Shown here piece after piece: positions 49,389 through 58,432 of a DNA stretch of 64,000 nt; position 1 is the first letter of the stretch; every line of letters starts with the position of its first letter. Source of the DNA: Draconibacterium mangrovi. Lineage in GTDB: Bacteria; Bacteroidota; Bacteroidia; Bacteroidales; Prolixibacteraceae. Both the position numbers and the translations under genes were made by a program. The notes under the pieces were generated by a model, which was not told the origin of the DNA, did not search any database, and saw nothing but the letters and a program-made list of their open reading frames with translations. The stretch lies in NCBI RefSeq assembly GCF_010586825.1, contig NZ_JAAAGB010000001.1:310001-374000 (forward strand), read 5' to 3'.

Positions 49389-50915
49389 ATGTTCTCAGAT
49401 AAAGATAAGCAGCAAATTCAACAGCGCGGCAGCAAACTGGAAACCGTGCAAAATCAGATCGAGAATTTTAAAAAAGGCTTCCCCTACCTCGCAATTGAAG
49501 ACGCCGCTTCGGTAGGCAAAGGCATTATTCGTTTAAGCCCCGAAGATTTGAAAAAACGCGGCGAACGTTATGATGCCAAAATTGCAGAAGGAACAAAAGC
49601 TTTAAAATTTGTACCGGCTTCGGGTGCTGCAAGCCGCATGTTTAAAGCACTTTTCCAGGCTTTGGAAGACTTCGAAAATCAGCCACACGAAGATGTACTT
49701 GCCGCCAACAGAGATGCTGCTCAATACATTACCGAACTCAACAAATTTGCTTTTGCTGAAGAACTAAAAAAAGCTGTTGCTGATGCCGGAGAGCAACTTT
49801 CGGCCACAACTAAACTCGACTATCTGTTAAACGAAAAAGGATTGAATTACGGAGCCAAACCAAAAGGGTTGCTTAAATTTCATTCGTATGAGGATGGAGC
49901 AAGGACTCCTTTTGAGGAGCACCTGGTGGAAGGCGCAAAATACGCCGCCGACAAAGACGGTAAAGCCAGTTTGCACTTTACTGTTTCACCCGAGCATCAA
50001 CCGGGATTTGAAACTTTGCTGGCCGAAATAAAAGGAAAATACGAAGAACAGTTGGGTGTTGAATTTGAAGTTACTTTCAGCCAGCAAAAACCATCAACCG
50101 ACACGATTGCTGTTGACTTGGCGAATGAACCTTTCCGAAACTCTGACGGTAGTTTGTTATTTCGTCCGGGTGGTCACGGTGCGTTAATCGAGAATCTGAA
50201 CGACCTGGATGCCGATATCATTTTCATCAAAAACATCGACAATGTAGTTCCTGATCGTTTAAAACAGCCAACCATCGATTTCAAAAAAGGCCTGGCCGGC
50301 GTGTTGTTAAAACACCAGGAAAAGCTGTTTTATTATCAGAATGAATTAAACGAGAAACATTATACCGCACTCAGTAGTAATTTTTTAGCCGAGGCCGCCA
50401 ACTTTTTGGAGTTTACGCTGAATACCAAACCGGCTAAAAATCATTATTACACCGAGCGCGAAGAACTTTATCAATACCTGAAAGAAAAATACAACCGCCC
50501 ACTGCGTGTTTGCGGAATGGTAAAAAATGAAGGCGAGCCTGGTGGCGGGCCGTTTTGGGCAATGAATGCCGACGGAACCATTTCGTTGCAGGTGGTTGAA
50601 AGTTCACAGATCGATCCGGACAGTGTGCAACAACAGGATATTGTTCACCACGCTACTCACTTTAATCCGGTTGACCTGGTTTGTGCAGTAAAAAATTACA
50701 GAGGAGAAAAATACGATCTCACCCAATTTACCGATCCGGCAACCGGTTTTATTTCGCAAAAATCGAAAGACGGAAAAGAGCTGAAAGCACAGGAATTGCC
50801 GGGCTTGTGGAACGGAGCGATGAGCAACTGGAACACCCTTTTTGTAGAGGTGCCGATTGAAACATTCAATCCGGTAAAAACGGTGAACGACCTGTTGCGC
50901 GATCAACACTTGTAA
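49389..50915 (+). CDS. DUF4301 family protein
   Basis: A 508-residue protein from the ATG at 49389 (MFSDKDKQQIQQRGSK). The upstream 18 codons look non-coding and are excluded. Family-like blocks are KFVPASGAASRMFKALFQAL, GLLKFHSYEDGARTPFEEHLVEG, PFRNSDGSLLFRPGGHGALIENLNDLDADIIFIKNIDNV, and VCGMVKNEGEPGGGPFW. The fold looks like a nucleotidyltransferase (the GAASRM and PGGHGALIENL segments are pyrophosphorylase-like), but function is unknown. It is followed 52 bp later by the TPR gene. Confidence 0.75.
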   Translation: MFSDKDKQQIQQRGSKLETVQNQIENFKKGFPYLAIEDAASVGKGIIRLSPEDLKKRGERYDAKIAEGTKALKFVPASGAASRMFKALFQALEDFENQPHEDVLAANRDAAQYITELNKFAFAEELKKAVADAGEQLSATTKLDYLLNEKGLNYGAKPKGLLKFHSYEDGARTPFEEHLVEGAKYAADKDGKASLHFTVSPEHQPGFETLLAEIKGKYEEQLGVEFEVTFSQQKPSTDTIAVDLANEPFRNSDGSLLFRPGGHGALIENLNDLDADIIFIKNIDNVVPDRLKQPTIDFKKGLAGVLLKHQEKLFYYQNELNEKHYTALSSNFLAEAANFLEFTLNTKPAKNHYYTEREELYQYLKEKYNRPLRVCGMVKNEGEPGGGPFWAMNADGTISLQVVESSQIDPDSVQQQDIVHHATHFNPVDLVCAVKNYRGEKYDLTQFTDPATGFISQKSKDGKELKAQELPGLWNGAMSNWNTLFVEVPIETFNPVKTVNDLLRDQHL

Positions 50916-50967
50916 GATTGTTTTTGAGATTCGGGCCGAATTATTAATTTCGCGAACTGAATATACG

Positions 50968-52380
50968 ATGAACGAGGAAAGAGATAATTGGAGGGAAGAG
51001 GATATTAGTGAAGCACTTAAGCGTTTTAAGAGCTCTTTGGTCTCAGGACGCGCAAAGTATTTCGATGTGTCGGAATTTGAAGGAATTGTTGAGCAACTAA
51101 TGGAAGAAGGCGATTTGCAGTCATCTGAAATTGCGGCTAAACAAGGCATACAAATCCACCCGAATGCTGTTCCTCTTCATTTAAAATATGCGCAAATTCT
51201 GCTGAGCAAAGGCAAATACGACCAGGCTCAGAAATACCTCGATTTTGCTGAAAGAGTTGAAAACACCAATCCCGATGTTCACCTGTTAAGAGGTTCGGCA
51301 TCGTTGATTATGGGCAACGAAGACCTGGCAAAAGCATCATTCAAAAAAGCAATCAAAGTCGGGAACGGAGAAACCGACGATATTTTATACCACGTTGGTT
51401 CGGCGTTTGTGCAAATTGGCGAAATAAGTGAGGCCATCTCCTATTTCAAAAAAGCGCTAAAACTGAATCCAAAACACGAACTGGCGCTTTACGATCTTGC
51501 ATTTTTTACCGACCAGATTGGCGATTACAAAAACAGCATTAAGTATTACAATCGTTTTATTGATTACGATGTATACAATTACTCTGCATGGTTTAACCTG
51601 GGTATTGTTTACAACAAAGCCGACATGCACGATGAGGCAATTGAGGCTTATGAGTACACGCTGGCCATTAACGAAAATTTCCATATGGCCCTGTTCAATA
51701 TCGGAAATGCGCTGGCCAATTCAGGACGTTTTAAAGAGGCCATTGATAAATACAGGGAATTTCTGGAATTTGAACCGGATAACGACGATGCCTATTGTTA
51801 CATTGGCGAATGTTATCTGAACCTGGACGACCAGCTAAAATCGGAGCACAATTACCAGAAAGCAATTTCCATGAATCCGGAGAATGATACAGCTCATTTT
51901 GGGGTGGGGCTGATTATGTGGATCGCTAAAAAGTACGACAGAAGTATCGACTACATCAACAAGGCCATAAAAATCGACAAGCAAAATTCGGAATACTGGC
52001 TGACTTTGGGAAAAGTTAGCAGCGATGCCGAATACCTGGATGATGCAATAAAAGCATATAAACAAGGCGCACGTGTTGATTCTGAAAATACCGAGATTTG
52101 GCTTACATGGGCCGAGACCTTGATGAAGCACGGTGATACAAACGGTGCTATCCGAATTCTGAAAAAGGCGATCGACAATAACGACGACTCGATGCTAAAA
52201 TACCGCCTGGTGGCCATATTGCTCGGGAACCGGAAACGCAAGGAAGCTTATGAATGGCTGCGTTCGGCAATGCTGCAGGATTTTGAAAACATCAATTACC
52301 TGTTCGATATTTACCCGAGAGCGTTAAAAAGCAAACAGCTAAAAAAAGTGGTTGACGATTTCCGCCGGGGAGATAAATAA
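50968..52380 (+). CDS. Tetratricopeptide repeat protein
   Basis: A 470-residue soluble protein with no signal peptide. From about residue 70 to 450 it consists of about eleven 34-residue TPR units (for example EAISYFKKALKLNPKHELALYDLA, EAYEYTLAINENFHMALFNIGNAL and EAIDKYREFLEFEPDNDDAYCYIGECY). The first 60 residues are charged and helical. TPRs mediate protein contacts; the partner is unknown. Confidence 0.9.
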   Translation: MNEERDNWREEDISEALKRFKSSLVSGRAKYFDVSEFEGIVEQLMEEGDLQSSEIAAKQGIQIHPNAVPLHLKYAQILLSKGKYDQAQKYLDFAERVENTNPDVHLLRGSASLIMGNEDLAKASFKKAIKVGNGETDDILYHVGSAFVQIGEISEAISYFKKALKLNPKHELALYDLAFFTDQIGDYKNSIKYYNRFIDYDVYNYSAWFNLGIVYNKADMHDEAIEAYEYTLAINENFHMALFNIGNALANSGRFKEAIDKYREFLEFEPDNDDAYCYIGECYLNLDDQLKSEHNYQKAISMNPENDTAHFGVGLIMWIAKKYDRSIDYINKAIKIDKQNSEYWLTLGKVSSDAEYLDDAIKAYKQGARVDSENTEIWLTWAETLMKHGDTNGAIRILKKAIDNNDDSMLKYRLVAILLGNRKRKEAYEWLRSAMLQDFENINYLFDIYPRALKSKQLKKVVDDFRRGDK

Positions 52381-52788
52381 CAAATTGCAGTTCAATCTTT
52401 ATTCAAATTATTAAATCCCCGATCAAAATCAGCAGCTGGGAGTCAACCTTCTTCTTCGAATCCCTGTTTTACACCGACCATTAAAAACTTTAAGCTATCG
52501 GTTCGCAAACTCCCAATAGTTTAGTTTTTATATATCGGCATTTACCCAATTTGAAAAGAATTATAGAAAAGCCTAATTCTTTTCAGAATTGGTATAACAA
52601 TTTGTTTTTGTATTTTGGCATCCCGAAATTAAAATTATACTAATTGTAATGTAAAATGCCGCAAAGCAAATTTTACATTTTACAATGGTTAATGCCGATA
52701 GACTGAAAAAGGAACATTTTGACTGAAAGAAAAAATGCGACATTTTGAAGCTAATCGGTATTTACACCGTTACAAATTCAGACCATAA
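52381..52788. other. Intergenic region upstream of DUF368 gene
   Basis: 408 AT-rich bases without a gene. An inverted repeat TGTAAAAT / ATTTTACA is at 52650-52677. A weak promoter-like TATTTTGGC is near 52613. Nothing else recognisable. Confidence 0.45.
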
Positions 52789-53724
52789 ATGAACAGATCA
52801 GCAAAAGATTATTTTTCACTGGCAATAAAAGGAATGGCAATGGGTGCTGCCGATGTGGTACCGGGCGTTTCCGGCGGAACAATTGCCTTTATCACCGGTA
52901 TTTACGAAGAATTGATTAACTCAATAAAGTCAATCAACTTAACCGCTATTAAACTTCTGGTCAGTTTTAAACTGGCTGAGTTTTGGAAAGCCATCAACGG
53001 TACTTTCCTTATTAGTGTTTTTATCGGTATTGGAATCAGTGTTTTCTCACTGGCCAAAGGGCTGGAATATTTGCTGCACCACTATCCAATTTTAGTGTGG
53101 TCGTTCTTTTTCGGACTGATCGTTGCATCGGCTATTTATGTGGCACGCTCCATAAAACGGTGGAAAGCCGATACTATTATTGGCGGTTTGGCCGGAATTG
53201 TAATTGCATACCTTATTACAGTAATCTCTCCTGCCGAAGCTAACACCAGCTACTGGTTTATTTTTCTGTCGGGTGCCATTGCCATTTGCGCCATGATCCT
53301 GCCAGGTATTTCAGGTAGTTTTATTTTGGTATTGCTAGGCATGTACAAATTCATCCTTTCGGCAGTTGGCGATGTGAATATTGCTGTTATCCTTACTTTC
53401 CTTGTTGGAGCTGCCGTGGGAATCATTGCTTTCTCAAATGTGCTGTCGTGGTTATTGAAAAAATACCACAATACGACAATTGCGGTGTTGGCCGGTTTTA
53501 TGGTAGGATCGCTAAACAAAGTATGGCCCTGGAAAGAAGTTACACAAACAATAATCGATCGTCACGGTGAACTAAAACCTATCGCCGAACGTAATATTTT
53601 ACCCGGAACATACGAGCAAATTACAGGACACGAAGCCTGGTTGCTTGGTGCAATTCTACTGGCAATTGCCGGATTTGCACTCATTTTTGTTGTTGAAGGA
53701 ATTGGAAAGAAATTGAAGAAGTAA
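52789..53724 (+). CDS. DUF368 membrane protein (PopT-type undecaprenyl phosphate translocase)
   Basis: A 311-residue protein with 8-9 membrane helices. It opens with the family hallmark AMGAADVVPGVSGGTIAFITGIYEELI, repeated in the second half as CAMILPGISGSFILVLLGMY, a two-fold pseudo-symmetry. DUF368 proteins have been reported to return undecaprenyl phosphate to the inner face of the membrane during cell-wall synthesis. The next gene, aroE, starts 72 bp downstream across a heptamer array. Confidence 0.9.
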   Translation: MNRSAKDYFSLAIKGMAMGAADVVPGVSGGTIAFITGIYEELINSIKSINLTAIKLLVSFKLAEFWKAINGTFLISVFIGIGISVFSLAKGLEYLLHHYPILVWSFFFGLIVASAIYVARSIKRWKADTIIGGLAGIVIAYLITVISPAEANTSYWFIFLSGAIAICAMILPGISGSFILVLLGMYKFILSAVGDVNIAVILTFLVGAAVGIIAFSNVLSWLLKKYHNTTIAVLAGFMVGSLNKVWPWKEVTQTIIDRHGELKPIAERNILPGTYEQITGHEAWLLGAILLAIAGFALIFVVEGIGKKLKK

Positions 53725-53734
53725 ACTGGTTTCC

Positions 53735-53790
53735 GGATACTTGATACTTGATTCTTGATACTTGATACTTGATACTCACGACTCAATACT
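53735..53790 (+). repeat. 7-bp-periodic array between DUF368 gene and aroE
   Basis: Eight perfect-phase heptamers: GGATACT TGATACT, TGATTCT, three more TGATACT, CACGACT and CAATACT. The array begins 10 nt after the stop codon and ends 6 nt before the aroE ATG. All units share one orientation. Confidence 0.9.
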
Positions 53791-53796
53791 TATAAA

Positions 53797-54546
53797 ATGA
53801 AAAGATACGGATTATTAGGCTACCCACTCACCCACTCATTCTCGAAACGATATTTTACAGAACGTTTTGAAACGGAAAAGATAGATTCAACTTATGACAA
53901 TTTTGAAATCGATTCGATATCTAAATTTCCGGATGTGGTAAAAGACAACCCGGAAGTGATTGGATTTAACGTTACCATTCCGTACAAAGAACAGGTAATT
54001 CCTTATCTGGATGAGCTGAATGATTCGGCGAAAGAAATTGGAGCTGTTAATACCATTCGTGTTACACGAACTGAAAGCGGTGTGCATTTAAAAGGATTTA
54101 ATACCGATACTTTTGGTTTTGAATCGTCGCTGAAACCACTTTTAAAAGATCATCATAAAAAAGCGCTGATTCTTGGAACAGGCGGTGCTTCGAAAGCATT
54201 AAAATATGTACTCAATAAACTGGGCATCGAATACATTTCAGCGTCGATTGAAGAGTTGAAAGAAAACGAGATTCGTTATGAAGACATTGATGAGCAAGTA
54301 ATCACAGAGCGTCTGCTGATCATTAATGCCACACCGCTGGGAACTTATCCAAAAGTTGAGACTTTCCCGAATATTCCTTACGAATTTATAACTGACCAGC
54401 ATTTGCTTTTTGATCTGGTTTACAATCCTGAGGTAACGCAGTTTATGGCCAAAGGACAAGCCAAAGGAGCCACAGTTAAAAACGGCTACGAAATGTTGCT
54501 GAACCAGGCTAAAAAGGCTTATGAGATTTGGAACGCGGAAGAGTAA
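53797..54546 (+). CDS. aroE: Shikimate dehydrogenase (AroE)
   Basis: A 249-residue AroE reducing 3-dehydroshikimate to shikimate with NADPH. Substrate-binding GYPLTHSFSKRYF at the start, catalytic Lys64 in NVTIPYKEQ and Asp104 in GFNTD, cofactor loop LILGTGGASKAL, INATPLGTYP, and FDLVYNPEVTQFM near the end. Slightly shorter than E. coli AroE, as usual in Bacteroidota. The start codon is directly preceded by a heptamer array, so no Shine-Dalgarno is seen. Confidence 0.96.
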   Translation: MKRYGLLGYPLTHSFSKRYFTERFETEKIDSTYDNFEIDSISKFPDVVKDNPEVIGFNVTIPYKEQVIPYLDELNDSAKEIGAVNTIRVTRTESGVHLKGFNTDTFGFESSLKPLLKDHHKKALILGTGGASKALKYVLNKLGIEYISASIEELKENEIRYEDIDEQVITERLLIINATPLGTYPKVETFPNIPYEFITDQHLLFDLVYNPEVTQFMAKGQAKGATVKNGYEMLLNQAKKAYEIWNAEE

Positions 54547-54551
54547 GTATT

Positions 54552-54635
54552 CAGTAACCAGTCACAGTATACAGTTTTCAGATTCCAAGCGCTAATAAAA
54601 CTTGAAACTAGTAACTCGTAGCTCGAAACTAAAAA
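54552..54635. repeat. Periodic arrays between aroE and LMW-PTP genes
   Basis: Left part 54552-54581 has CAGT cores at 7-6-7-7 spacing. Right part 54601-54635 has heptamers CTTGAAA CTAGTAA, CTCGTAG, CTCGAAA and CTAAAAA. Together with about 20 other bases they fill the gap from the aroE stop to 2 nt before the next ATG. Confidence 0.85.
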
Positions 54636-54637
54636 TC

Positions 54638-55108
54638 ATGGATAAAACAAAAGTACTTTTCGTATGTCTGGGAAATATTTGCCGCTCGCCAAGTGCAGAG
54701 GCAGTGTTTAACGGCGTTGTAAAAAAAGCAGGTTTAAGCAAACAGTTTGAGGTGGATTCTGCAGGAACCTCGGGCTGGCATGCTGGCGAACCTGCCGACA
54801 AAAGAATGCAATCACACGCCATACGCCGCGATTATAATTTAACATCGCTTTCCAGGAAGTTTGATCCGCATTCCGATTTCGATTATTTCGATTACATTAT
54901 CGGGATGGACGACAGCAATATGCACAACTTAAAAAGCATGGCCCGCAACAGTAACGACTTGCAGAAGCTGCACAAAATGACAGATTTTTGCAGCGATGGT
55001 CAATACGACGAGGTTCCCGATCCGTATTACGGTGGAGCCGAAGGTTTCGAACTTGTACTAGATCTGCTGGAAGATGCTTGCGAGGGGCTGTTGGAAAAAA
55101 TAAGTTAA
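54638..55108 (+). CDS. Low-molecular-weight protein-tyrosine phosphatase
   Basis: A 156-residue LMW-PTP. The P-loop VCLGNICRSPSAEA has Cys10 and Arg16, and the general acid is in the VPDPYYGG motif near residue 127. The start at 54638 puts the P-loop at the family-normal distance; an upstream in-frame ATG at 54602 would translate the heptamer array and is rejected. Substrates may include exopolysaccharide kinases, but nothing here points to one. Confidence 0.94.
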   Translation: MDKTKVLFVCLGNICRSPSAEAVFNGVVKKAGLSKQFEVDSAGTSGWHAGEPADKRMQSHAIRRDYNLTSLSRKFDPHSDFDYFDYIIGMDDSNMHNLKSMARNSNDLQKLHKMTDFCSDGQYDEVPDPYYGGAEGFELVLDLLEDACEGLLEKIS

Positions 55109-55132
55109 AGTTTCGTTTTCCTCGAACGTAAC

Positions 55133-55188
55133 TTTCATCCCCCTATCCCCCTTCGAAGGGGTAAGCGACGAAGGAGCGGGGGATGAAA
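55133..55188. terminator. Bidirectional hairpin between convergent genes
   Basis: TTTCATCCCCC and GGGGGATGAAA form an outer stem and CCCCTTCGAAGGGG an inner palindrome. The element separates the LMW-PTP gene from the convergent MaoC gene, with A/T runs on both sides. It also resembles small palindromic repeats dispersed in Bacteroidota genomes. Confidence 0.65.
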
Positions 55189-55210
55189 AAACTTTATAAG
55201 TAGTTCTATT

Positions 55211-55675
55211 TTATTCGAAGTGGTAAAGGAAATTTACCAAACAATCGTAAGCAGGTTTGCGTTCACCTTCAATGTCAACCACAATTTTCACCTGAATTTT
55301 AGCAATGCCACGCAGGTTCTTAATGTCGTTTAATGATACTGTTGCCCTGATTTTGTCGTTCACTTTTACCGGCTGCTGGAAACGTAAACTCTCGATACCG
55401 TAATTTACTATCATCTTTACATTTCTTACATCAACAACATTGTACCACAGATAAGTCAGCATCGACAACGATAAATAGCCGTGTGCGATGGTTGTTTTAA
55501 ACGGCGATTCTTTGGCTGCACGCTCCGGATCGGTGTGTATCCACTGGTAATCGAGCGTGGCATCTGCAAATTTATCTATCTGCTCCTGAGTTATTTGAAC
55601 ATAATCTGAAACTCCAATAACCTGCCCCAAAAGGGCCTCAAACTCTTCGTAGTTGTTGATAATTCGTTTTTCCAT
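55211..55675 (-). CDS. MaoC-like hot-dog-fold dehydratase
   Basis: A 154-residue single hot-dog domain. The hydratase motif is visible in DYQWIHTDPERAAKESPFKTTIAHGYLSLSML, giving the catalytic Asp/His pair of R-specific enoyl-CoA hydratases. It probably hydrates an enoyl-CoA/ACP substrate; nearby genes do not specify which. Convergent with the LMW-PTP gene, sharing the hairpin between them. Confidence 0.9.
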   Translation of the reverse strand: MEKRIINNYEEFEALLGQVIGVSDYVQITQEQIDKFADATLDYQWIHTDPERAAKESPFKTTIAHGYLSLSMLTYLWYNVVDVRNVKMIVNYGIESLRFQQPVKVNDKIRATVSLNDIKNLRGIAKIQVKIVVDIEGERKPAYDCLVNFLYHFE

Positions 55676-55904
55676 TGAAAAAATAATTCTGGTAAATGAT
55701 GTGCCAAGTTAATCCTTTTTCCGCAAGTATAGCAGTTTTCAGTGTTGCGATTCTTTAGTTTTTATAAAGCTTTCACAAAGAAAAACTGAATTTTTATACT
55801 TTATGTTCCATTTTTAAAACGACTTTGAAGTTATATTGAAAAATTCAGACCTACACATCCGGTTTTTATCAGAAAATGGTCACCTTTGCATTTCAATTTA
55901 TCAC

Positions 55905-56834
55905 ATGAGAAATCTTTTCCGAACAACAACATTCCTGGCAATTGTTGCCTGCCTTTTGTGGTCGACCGCCTTTGCGGGAGTAAAAATCGGACTGGAATAT
56001 CATAGTCCGTTCCAGTTTGCAGGTATCCGTTTTACTATTTCCGGCCTTCTTATGTTTTTGTATTTCGGAAAACCAAAACGCTATTTTTCAGAATTAAAAC
56101 ACAACCTGAAATTTATCCTGTTGCTCTCAGTGGTGCAGATATTTGCACAATATGCGCTGTTTTACAGTGGTATAAATTTACTTCCCGGTTCCTTATCGGC
56201 AATGATCGTGGGATCGCAACCGCTTTTTATAGCACTGGTGGCACACTACTCGTTTAACAACGATAAAATGACCCCACTAAAAACATTTAGCATATTAATT
56301 GGCGTGGCAGGCATTGCCATCATCACACTAGGCCGCTCGAAGGTTGAGATGACCGGCTACCTGGAATATATTGGCATTGCAATACTACTGGTTAATAATA
56401 TTGTATCAGGCTATTCCAATGTAATTGTAGCGAAACATTCAGGCACAATCTCACCGGTTGTTTTAAGCTCCACTTCGCTCATTATTGGTGGCTTGATGTT
56501 ATCCATTGTTTCCATTCCTGTTGAAGGCATTCATCTGGGGCCATTTCCACCAAAATACTGGTATGCACTGGCCTGGCTAAGCTTTTTATCAGCAGCTGCC
56601 ATTACTATTTGGTATTCATTACTGAAACGGCCAGGCGTAAAAGTTTCGTTGCTGAATGTGTGGAAATTTCTTATTCCCGTTTCAGGTGCAGCACTTAGCT
56701 GGATTTTATTGAGCAATGAAAAACCTGATCTCGCTTCAATTATTGGAATGATGATAATTGCCGTGTCGCTGCTTAGCCTGAATTATGCCAACCGCAGAGA
56801 ACAAAAAATGACCTTAAAAAAAGAGCAGAAGTAA
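55905..56834 (+). CDS. EamA/DMT-family permease
   Basis: A 309-residue membrane protein with ten predicted helices in two EamA repeats: LWSTAFAGVKIGLEYHSPFQFAGIRF with PGSLSAMIVGSQPLFIALVAH in the first, and YSNVIVAKHSG with KVSLLNVWKFLIPVSGAALSWILL in the second. Substrate unknown; relatives export amino acids or metabolites. I place the start at ATG 55905 because the preceding 23 codons contain no membrane-like sequence. It ends exactly where the convergent DUF1080 gene ends. Confidence 0.88.
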   Translation: MRNLFRTTTFLAIVACLLWSTAFAGVKIGLEYHSPFQFAGIRFTISGLLMFLYFGKPKRYFSELKHNLKFILLLSVVQIFAQYALFYSGINLLPGSLSAMIVGSQPLFIALVAHYSFNNDKMTPLKTFSILIGVAGIAIITLGRSKVEMTGYLEYIGIAILLVNNIVSGYSNVIVAKHSGTISPVVLSSTSLIIGGLMLSIVSIPVEGIHLGPFPPKYWYALAWLSFLSAAAITIWYSLLKRPGVKVSLLNVWKFLIPVSGAALSWILLSNEKPDLASIIGMMIIAVSLLSLNYANRREQKMTLKKEQK

Positions 56835-57644
56835 TTATTCTTCTAAAATCAACAATTCTATTTTCCTGAAATCGGTACCATGACTTTCAGCCTGAATGGA
56901 TATCGTTCCGCCGCTGATTATTTCATTGCCATCGGCCGGCAATAATTTTTCGAAATACTGATCACGTGGATCCAGTTGTGGCTTTTCGTAGGTAAGTACT
57001 TCTTCTCCGTTTACAAAATGACGAATCACTTCTCCGCCGTGCACTTCCACTTCAACACTTACCCACTCGTCATCATATTGTGTTTTCGATTTTGAATCGG
57101 TGCAATGCTGCTCCCATAACTCGCCGTTCATTATCACATTGGTCCCGGGAGTACAAAGGTTCATTGTTGAACGTTCACCTTGTCCGGTTACGCCGCCCAA
57201 CAACTGCACTTCAATAGATGTCGGGAAATCCTGATCCAACTCCATTGACTCGGCACTTTGCCCGTGAATCATCAAACCGTTATTTCTGAATGCCCAGCCG
57301 GGTCCGTTTTTTGCCTGTTCCCCAATAAACCGGTACTCAACCCGCAAACGATAGTGCGAAAATTCATCTTTGTAAAATAAGTGGCCAAATTTACCATTCC
57401 ACTCTTCCCAGTTCTCATACGACACCCGAAGCAAACCATCCTCTACCCGGAAAGTGTTATTATAATTTTCGCCCAGCACCTCTCCTTTGAATTTTACCTG
57501 CCAGTCGTTTAAATCTTTTCCGTTGAACAGTTGAATCCACTCCTCAGCCGATTTTTCAGCCGTTTGTTGTGTTTTTGGTTTTGAGTTGCATGCCGAAAGA
57601 ATTACCGAACACGCCACTAATGCCACAAGGATAAACTTATACAT
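56835..57644 (-). CDS. DUF1080 (3-keto-disaccharide hydrolase type) lipoprotein
   Basis: From the ATG at 57644 a 269-residue lipoprotein with lipobox VILSACNS. The concanavalin-like DUF1080 domain shows WIQLFNGKDLNDWQVKFKG, HLFYKDEFSHYRLRVEYRF, NNGLMIHGQSAESM, SIEVQLLGG and ISGGTISIQAESHGTDFRKIEL. Some family members cleave 3-keto-glycosides. The start is ambiguous among nearby methionines (57659, 57656, 57653, 57644); the last gives a normal signal peptide. It diverges from the TetR gene. Confidence 0.88.
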   Translation of the reverse strand: MYKFILVALVACSVILSACNSKPKTQQTAEKSAEEWIQLFNGKDLNDWQVKFKGEVLGENYNNTFRVEDGLLRVSYENWEEWNGKFGHLFYKDEFSHYRLRVEYRFIGEQAKNGPGWAFRNNGLMIHGQSAESMELDQDFPTSIEVQLLGGVTGQGERSTMNLCTPGTNVIMNGELWEQHCTDSKSKTQYDDEWVSVEVEVHGGEVIRHFVNGEEVLTYEKPQLDPRDQYFEKLLPADGNEIISGGTISIQAESHGTDFRKIELLILEE

Positions 57645-57720
57645 AGTTGTCATCATCAATATTTTTAATTGGTTTAGTAATGCCCAGTAAAGATAAAATA
57701 TTATCGAATAAACAAAAATT

Positions 57721-57810
57721 AACCATTTAGTTAAACTATTTGGTTATTTTCTTGGATATTTAAATTTAAGCGCCTACTTTTGACCAATTGGTTAAACTGT
57801 TTAGTTAATT
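57721..57810 (+). promoter_or_regulatory. TetR promoter with two operator-like repeats
   Basis: AGTTAAACTATTTGGTTA (57729-57746) and GGTTAAACTGTTTAGTTA (57790-57807) match at 15 of 18 positions. The first lies in a larger palindrome AACCA...AGTTxAACT...TGGTT starting at 57721. Between them lie a -33 TTG (57752-57754) and a -7 TACTTTTG (57775-57782). The copies thus bracket the promoter, which fits autorepression by the TetR protein encoded next. The first copy may also affect the divergent DUF1080 gene. Confidence 0.75.
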
Positions 57811-57817
57811 GCATTTC

Positions 57818-58432
57818 ATGACAAACATAAAAAAAGACAATACCGAGGAAAAAATCCTGAGCGCCGCACAAACTGTTTTTATTCGGAAAGGAATGGATGG
57901 AGCACGCATGCAGGAAATTGCCGATGAAGCCGGGATAAACAAAGCATTGCTTCACTATTATTTTCGTTCGAAACAACAGTTGTTTAACGCTACGTTCGAA
58001 AGTCTTTTTTCCAAAATAATACCCAATGTAATGCGCATGGTTCAGTCGGACCAACCGATTGAAGTAAAGCTGGAATTCTTTATTGAAAATTATATTGATG
58101 TGTTAATGAAAAACCCTTTCCTGCCAACTTTTATCCTTAAAGAGATACATCAGGATCCGGAGTTTTTGGAAGGATTGATTAGAAGCAGTGGTCTGGAACC
58201 CCAAAAAGTTGTTGAGATGTTCAAAAACGAAATAGAGAAGGGGACTATTCGAACCATGGATCCACGCGATTTATTAATTAGCATACTTAGTTTAATCATA
58301 TTTCCGATTGCCTCAAAACCTCTATTGTCTTTGTTGTTTTTTGATGATGACCCAAAAAGCTACAACGAATTTATCGAGAAAAGAAAAGCAACCGTAAAGG
58401 AGTTTGTCCTTTACTCAATCCTGATAAAATGA
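57818..58432 (+). CDS. TetR-family transcriptional regulator
   Basis: A 204-residue TetR regulator from ATG 57818. The HTH is typical (EKILSAAQTVFIRKGMDGARMQEIADEAGINKALLHYYFRSKQQLF, given here only as its key blocks KILSAAQ, MQEIADEAG and LLHYYFRSK). The C-terminal ligand domain contains PFLPTFILKEIHQDPEFL, resembling CecR/YbiH-type regulators. It heads an efflux operon and overlaps tolC by 4 bp (ATGA), so it very likely represses the operon until a ligand binds. Confidence 0.92.
   Translation: MTNIKKDNTEEKILSAAQTVFIRKGMDGARMQEIADEAGINKALLHYYFRSKQQLFNATFESLFSKIIPNVMRMVQSDQPIEVKLEFFIENYIDVLMKNPFLPTFILKEIHQDPEFLEGLIRSSGLEPQKVVEMFKNEIEKGTIRTMDPRDLLISILSLIIFPIASKPLLSLLFFDDDPKSYNEFIEKRKATVKEFVLYSILIK

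Noticed and set aside
54602..54637. Earlier ATG-like start for the LMW-PTP gene
   Set aside because: The extension is translated heptamer array and puts the P-loop 12 residues too far from the N-terminus.
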